Assembly (NCBI GenBank): GCA_934317185.1
Contig: CAKREJ010000090.1
Coordinates: forward strand, 1-6,825
Source of the DNA: an uncultured Anaerobutyricum sp.
Lineage (GTDB): Bacteria > Bacillota > Clostridia > Lachnospirales > Lachnospiraceae
Length of the DNA: 6,825 bases
Direction: 5' to 3'
The position numbers and the translations under genes were made by a program. Positions 6,512 through 6,825 of this stretch are shown piece by piece. The stretch's first letter is position 1. Every line of letters starts with the position of its first letter. The notes below the pieces were generated by a model. The model was not told the origin of the DNA and searched no databases. It saw nothing but the letters and a program-made list of their open reading frames with translations.

Positions 6512-6825
6512 AATTGGACATTTCTATTTTCTCATAGGCGATTCTTGGTGAACCGTCTTCTACATAAATAATACCACATTTTTGAAATCCATTTTTACAA
6601 ATAAGATGTTGCATGATTTGATTATCCTGATGGATATCTATTCGTAAGTGACCGATTTGCTCACTGCAAAATTCTATTATAATTGAAAAAATTCCATGAA
6701 GCTTACCGTTTCCTGCAATTCGGTGTAATGTAGCATATGGGGTGTTTTGTAACCATCTTCCCTGTTCAATTCTGGAATATGTGGGGTCTTCTCCGCTAAT
6801 AAATGCAAACACAGCATGGATTTCT
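6510..6825 (-). CDS. GNAT family N-acetyltransferase, C-terminal part (5' end outside window)
   Basis: The minus-strand frame is open from the window edge to a TAA at 6512-6510, giving 104 residues that start EIHAVFAFISG. A GTG at 6812 lies inside conserved sequence and is an internal valine, not the start. The order of features (EDPTYSRIEQGRW, TPYATLHRIAG, IDIHQDN, MQHLICKNGF, CGIIYVEDGSPRIAYEK) matches a common Firmicute subgroup of GNAT acetyltransferases of roughly 160-190 residues, which move an acetyl group from acetyl-CoA to an amine. Family members usually read RIDTH where this one reads RIDIH. The N-terminal part lies beyond the window. The substrate is unknown. It is convergent with the pyruvyl transferase gene and separated from it by 42 bp containing the shared terminator, so it is not part of that transcription unit. 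Confidence 0.88.
   Translation of the reverse strand, partial: EIHAVFAFISGEDPTYSRIEQGRWLQNTPYATLHRIAGNGKLHGIFSIIIEFCSEQIGHLRIDIHQDNQIMQHLICKNGFQKCGIIYVEDGSPRIAYEKIEMSN

Overview
The window reads as a low-GC Firmicute chromosome segment, most likely a gut Clostridia/Lachnospiraceae-type anaerobe. This is inferred from the AT-rich spacers, Gram-positive-type promoters and ribosome binding sites, and the protein families present. The exact genus cannot be read from the sequence. Nothing points to a phage, plasmid, insertion sequence or CRISPR array.

Layout. (1) Positions 1-180 (+) carry the last 59 codons of a type I 3-dehydroquinate dehydratase (aroD). (2) Positions 181-434 hold no convincing gene. 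They are dominated by a 171-bp imperfect inverted repeat (226-396, two 55-nt arms) between two convergent genes. It may be a bidirectional terminator, a dispersed hairpin repeat, or both. (3) Positions 435-4784 (-) encode a very large (1449 aa) multidomain protein: an N-terminal CDP-glycerol glycerophosphotransferase (TagB/TagF-like) domain, a central HAD-hydrolase domain with its usual COG5610-type partner region, and a C-terminal second glycerophosphotransferase-like fold that has lost the signature residues. (4) Positions 4785-5078 are an AT-rich divergent control region with one good sigma-A-type promoter per direction. (5) Positions 5079-6467 (+) encode a polysaccharide pyruvyl transferase family protein. 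(6) Positions 6478-6511 form a near-ideal bidirectional terminator. (7) Positions 6510-6825 (-) carry the C-terminal part of a GNAT acetyltransferase that runs off the window.

The two complete genes are divergently transcribed and both belong to cell-surface glycopolymer chemistry: one predicted to build or transfer a glycerol-phosphate-type unit, the other to add pyruvyl ketals. The working inference is that they help make or decorate a teichoic-acid-like or capsular polymer at the cytoplasmic face of the membrane. The flanking aroD and GNAT genes look unrelated. The most unusual items are the transferase-HAD-degenerate transferase architecture and the long intergenic hairpin.
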